From Oscillospiraceae bacterium (GTDB taxonomy: Bacteria > Bacillota > Clostridia > Oscillospirales > Oscillospiraceae): DNA of 7,133 bases. Below the pieces are notes generated by a model. That model had not been told where the DNA came from and ran no database searches. It saw only the letters and a program-made list of their open reading frames with translations. The translations under genes and the position numbers were made by a program. Shown here piece by piece: positions 5,822-7,133 of the stretch (position 1 is its first letter; each line of letters begins with the position of its first letter). The stretch is from positions 1 through 7,133 of the forward strand of contig CACXHI010000008.1 in assembly GCA_902767395.1 (NCBI GenBank), given 5' to 3'.

Positions 5822-6064
5822 TCATTCGATTTCCTGCTCCAAGCCGTCAAACACGGGCGAAGAAAAGAATTCCCCAAGCGTGATTTCCAAACCGTCGCAA
5901 AGCTTCTTGATGGTAACGATTGAAATATCCCGTCTTCTCTCATCAAGCATACTGTAAACCGTAGAAGGGGTCACGCCTGCTTGGGCGGCCAACGCATTGG
6001 GCCGAAGCTCCCGTTCGTCACAGAGCTCACGAAACCGTGCCGCAACCGCATCTTTTACACACAT
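5822..6064 (-). CDS. Small XRE-family helix-turn-helix regulator
   Basis: An 80-residue protein that is little more than a Cro/C1-type DNA-binding domain. Helices start near residue 5 (KDAVAARFRELCDERE); the turn and recognition helix are NALAAQAGVTPSTVYSML (23-40), followed by ISIVTIKKLCDGLEITLGEFF (47-67), the typical C-terminal half of the HTH_3 fold. The tail is acidic. I start it at the ATG complementary to 6062-6064, because GAGGTG lies just upstream; a GTG nine bases further upstream overlaps that ribosome binding site. The gene is divergent from a 54-codon gene across a 102-bp region full of TGCGT/ACGCA dyads, so it probably represses that gene and perhaps itself. Targets are inferred from position only. 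It is upstream of, and co-directional with, the folT operon, but that operon has its own promoter. Confidence 0.9.
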   Translation of the reverse strand: MCVKDAVAARFRELCDERELRPNALAAQAGVTPSTVYSMLDERRRDISIVTIKKLCDGLEITLGEFFSSPVFDGLEQEIE

Positions 6065-6104
6065 TGAAATCACCTCACGGTCATGTTACAGAAAAAATCG
6101 CTTT

Positions 6105-6124
6105 TGCGTGTACGCACTTGCGTA
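6105..6124. promoter_or_regulatory. Overlapping dyad operator between the XRE gene and the small gene
   Basis: Three half-sites stand in alternating orientation: TGCGT (6105-6109), ACGCA (6112-6116) and TGCGTA (6119-6124). The first two form a 5-bp inverted repeat with a 2-base spacer. TACGCA (6111-6116) and TGCGTA (6119-6124) form a perfect 6-bp inverted repeat with spacer CT. The second dyad overlaps the -35 box of the plus-strand promoter, so a bound repressor would block it. The divergent XRE protein is the obvious candidate. Confidence 0.6.
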
Positions 6125-6146
6125 TTTTCTCAAAATATGATAGAAT
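6118..6146 (+). promoter_or_regulatory. Promoter of the 54-codon small gene
   Basis: TTGCGT (6118-6123), a 17-base spacer and TAGAAT (6141-6146) form a good housekeeping promoter. Transcription would start near 6153, directly at the GGAGGTGA ribosome binding site. The -35 box lies within the dyad operator. Confidence 0.7.
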
Positions 6147-6166
6147 CCGTGTGGAGGTGAACGAAT

Positions 6167-6331
6167 ATGGAATCTGATTCGTTATATCAAAAAATGTATA
6201 TGGTCTTGTTTCATGCTGCAACAAATGCAATCGAGGCGCTGGATTGTGGAAAAAAGGAAACTGCACGGGAGATTTTGATTCATGCACAACAGCTCGCTGA
6301 AGAATTGTTTTTGGATGCCGAGGAAGAATAA
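6167..6331 (+). CDS. Small acidic helical protein (54 aa), unknown function
   Basis: A 54-residue protein beginning MESDSLYQKMYMVLFHAATN and ending in LAEELFLDAEEE. The ATG at 6167 has a strong GGAGGTGA ribosome binding site (6152-6159) seven bases upstream and a clear promoter before that, so despite its size it is very likely a real gene. It appears all-helical: one helix around MYMVLFHAATNAIEAL (10-25), a CGKK turn, and a second helix around ETAREILIHAQQLAEELFL (31-49), suggesting a two-helix hairpin or a small dimer. It resembles short clostridial proteins with the pattern LF-x-A-x-T-x-A-I-x-A-L followed by A-R-x-I-L-x-x-A-Q-x-x-x-E-E, often found near XRE regulators. That is from memory and the function is not known to me. 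Confidence 0.75.
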   Translation: MESDSLYQKMYMVLFHAATNAIEALDCGKKETAREILIHAQQLAEELFLDAEEE

Positions 6332-6476
6332 AGCGCGCGAAAGAGAAACCGACGTCAGGATTTCATTATTCCATTCGGAATATCCACGTTTTCAGCGCGA
6401 AGCTCTGCAAAATGCCGAAGAAAATTGAGCAAATCTGTCTATAATCACGAATATCTTTTGAAAAATAAAAAAACGC
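6332..6476. other. Intergenic stretch with no supported gene
   Basis: Between the small gene and the Lrp-type promoter I see no coding region with a ribosome binding site. The stretch is AT-rich towards the right. It contains only a short inverted repeat, ATTCC-ATTC-GGAAT (6368-6381), and an isolated TATAAT (6440-6445) that lacks a -35 partner. No terminator with a T-run is visible after the small gene. Confidence 0.5.
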
Positions 6477-6504
6477 TTTACTTTTTTCGGTATCGTGGTA
6501 CAAT
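6477..6504 (+). promoter_or_regulatory. Promoter of the Lrp/AsnC-family gene
   Basis: TTTACT (6477-6482) and TACAAT (6499-6504) are 16 bases apart, in an AT-rich stretch containing A7 and T6 tracts. The predicted start, near 6511, gives a leader of about 22 bases with the GGGAGGG ribosome binding site. A-tracts around the promoter suit autoregulation by an Lrp-type protein, but that is inference. Confidence 0.55.
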
Positions 6505-6532
6505 ACAAGCAGTAAAAGGGAGGGTTTGGCAG

Positions 6533-6982
6533 ATGGACGCAGTGGACTTGAAAATTCTCGGTTGTCTAAAGGAAAACGCCCGTGCCAACGCCACGGAAAT
6601 CGGCGCACGCATCAGCCTTTCCACCTCGGCTGTCATTGAACGCATTCGCAAGATGGAAACCTCCGGCCTCATCCGGCAGTACACCATTTTGCTGGACCCC
6701 GAGCTGGAAAACGGCCGCGTTGCCTTCATCTACGTCCGGCTGGATCATCCCAAGTATTACGAAGGATTTGTCAACGCGGTCAATGCCCACAGCGCCATTG
6801 CAGAGTGTTACTACATTGCAGGAGATTTCGACTTTATCCTGAAGGTCGTCACAGTCTCCGGCGTGTCGCTCGAAACAGTGCTCAATGACATCAAATCCAT
6901 TCACGGCGTCTCCCTGACCCGAACCAACGTGGTGCTCTCCAACAACAAACGGGAGGTCTGCATTCTCCCGGCGGAGAGCTGA
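6533..6982 (+). CDS. Lrp/AsnC-family transcriptional regulator
   Basis: A 149-residue regulator of normal length for the family. The ATG at 6533 is chosen because GGGAGGG (6518-6524) is eight bases upstream and the protein then starts with the family's typical MDAVDLKILGCLKENAR. The longer in-frame start at 6425 would read through the promoter. Residues 1-50 are the winged helix-turn-helix (NATEIGARISLSTSAVIERIRKMETSGLI at 19-47). Residues ~63-140 are the RAM ligand-binding and oligomerisation domain, with the GDFDFILKV segment at 97-105 that lines the effector site in Lrp/AsnC proteins. Members usually bind amino acids and form dimers to octamers. The gene lies 67 bp upstream of a transhydrogenase/alanine-dehydrogenase-type gene on the same strand, a plausible target, though the effector cannot be named. 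Confidence 0.94.
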   Translation: MDAVDLKILGCLKENARANATEIGARISLSTSAVIERIRKMETSGLIRQYTILLDPELENGRVAFIYVRLDHPKYYEGFVNAVNAHSAIAECYYIAGDFDFILKVVTVSGVSLETVLNDIKSIHGVSLTRTNVVLSNNKREVCILPAES

Positions 6983-6989
6983 GCGTGTC

Positions 6990-7013
6990 ATCAACGCCGC
7001 CCTGCGGCTTGAT
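6990..7013 (+). other. Hairpin between the Lrp gene and the next gene
   Basis: ATCAA (6990-6994), a bulged C, GCCGC (6996-7000), loop CCT, GCGGC (7004-7008) and TTGAT (7009-7013) form a 10-bp stem with one bulge. No T-run follows directly, the next bases being CAATAAAAAA. It may be a weak terminator or an attenuator that sets the level of the downstream gene. Confidence 0.45.
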
Positions 7014-7049
7014 CAATAAAAAATTTTCTTTACGAAAGGATCTGTACTT

Positions 7050-7133
7050 ATGGTGATCGGTATTCCCAGAGAAATTATGCACGGTGAGGGCCGCGTTTCC
7101 GCCACTCCCGAAACTGTCAAGAAGATGAAGGAC
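7050..7133 (+). CDS. pntA: NAD(P) transhydrogenase alpha / alanine dehydrogenase family, N-terminal fragment
   Basis: The first 28 codons of a gene that runs off the right edge. The protein starts MVIGIPREIMHGEGRVSATP and continues ETVKKMKD. The pattern IGIP-[RK]-E ... E-x-RV-x-x-TP is shared by the alpha (NAD-binding) subunit of proton-translocating NAD(P) transhydrogenase and by alanine dehydrogenase. The R-V-[SA]-A-T-P-x-T-V form is closer to transhydrogenase alpha (E. coli PntA has RVAATPKTV) than to alanine dehydrogenase (typically RVALTPxGV), so I favour PntA. The ribosome binding site AAGGA (7036-7040) is nine bases before the ATG. An Lrp-type regulator directly upstream would also suit alanine dehydrogenase, so the alternative stays open. 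Confidence 0.7.
   Translation, partial: MVIGIPREIMHGEGRVSATPETVKKMKD

Noticed and set aside
5460..5957. 165-codon plus-strand open frame spanning the riboswitch
   Set aside because: It crosses the 5' end of folT, the riboswitch, the promoter and the XRE gene, all on the opposite strand, with no ribosome binding site.
6081..6287. 68-codon minus-strand open frame between the XRE gene and the small gene
   Set aside because: It is antisense to the small gene and covers its promoter and operator; no ribosome binding site and no family resemblance.
6440..6445. Perfect TATAAT upstream of the Lrp gene
   Set aside because: No -35 box at a workable distance (the nearest, TTGAGC at 6425, is only 9 bases away) and no proper extended -10.
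6425..6532. Longer N-terminus for the Lrp-type protein starting at 6425
   Set aside because: It would translate through the predicted promoter, and the family's normal N-terminus begins at 6533 behind a good ribosome binding site.
6366..6608. 80-codon minus-strand open frame across the Lrp promoter
   Set aside because: It overlaps the promoter and the 5' end of the Lrp gene, lacks a ribosome binding site, and its composition reflects the A- and T-tracts.

Overview
The window looks like chromosomal DNA from a moderately GC-rich Firmicute, most likely a gut-type Clostridia or Oscillospiraceae-like organism. This is inferred from strong AGGAGG-type ribosome binding sites, a THF-class riboswitch ahead of a folate ECF transporter gene, a WG-repeat lipoprotein, Ser/Thr/Ala/Pro-rich lipoprotein linkers and the codon bias. 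I see no phage, transposon, CRISPR, rRNA or tRNA features.

Left part (1-3030): a membrane protein gene leaves the window on the minus strand, with a clear promoter and ribosome binding site. Divergent from it are two lipoprotein genes on the plus strand: an orphan PstS-like solute-binding protein and a WG-repeat surface protein. They share a near-identical linker motif (TTAATEPP), are 54 bp apart and are probably co-transcribed. They end at a 48-nt perfect palindrome that separates them from the convergent folate genes.

Centre (3037-5800, minus strand): a folate salvage operon. A sigma-70 type promoter (TTGCTT-17-TATGAT) starts a transcript that enters a THF riboswitch aptamer almost at once. 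The aptamer is followed by a hairpin that buries the ribosome binding site of the first gene. That gene encodes a 420-residue membrane protein whose C-terminal ~165 residues are a folate-type ECF S component (FolT-like) and whose N-terminal ~250 residues are an unrecognised multi-helix membrane region. The second gene is folC, encoding folylpolyglutamate/dihydrofolate synthase. Together they would import folate and trap it as polyglutamate, with the imported product shutting off expression.

Right part (5822-7133): a small XRE-type repressor gene (minus) is divergent from a 54-codon small gene (plus). The region between them is packed with overlapping TGCGT/ACGCA dyads that cover the -35 box of the small gene. 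Next come an Lrp/AsnC regulator with its own promoter, and the first 28 codons of a gene of the NAD(P) transhydrogenase alpha / alanine dehydrogenase family.

The most notable items are the FolT fusion protein and the apparent switching mechanism of its riboswitch, in which loop L3 of the aptamer is exactly complementary to the segment that sequesters the ribosome binding site.
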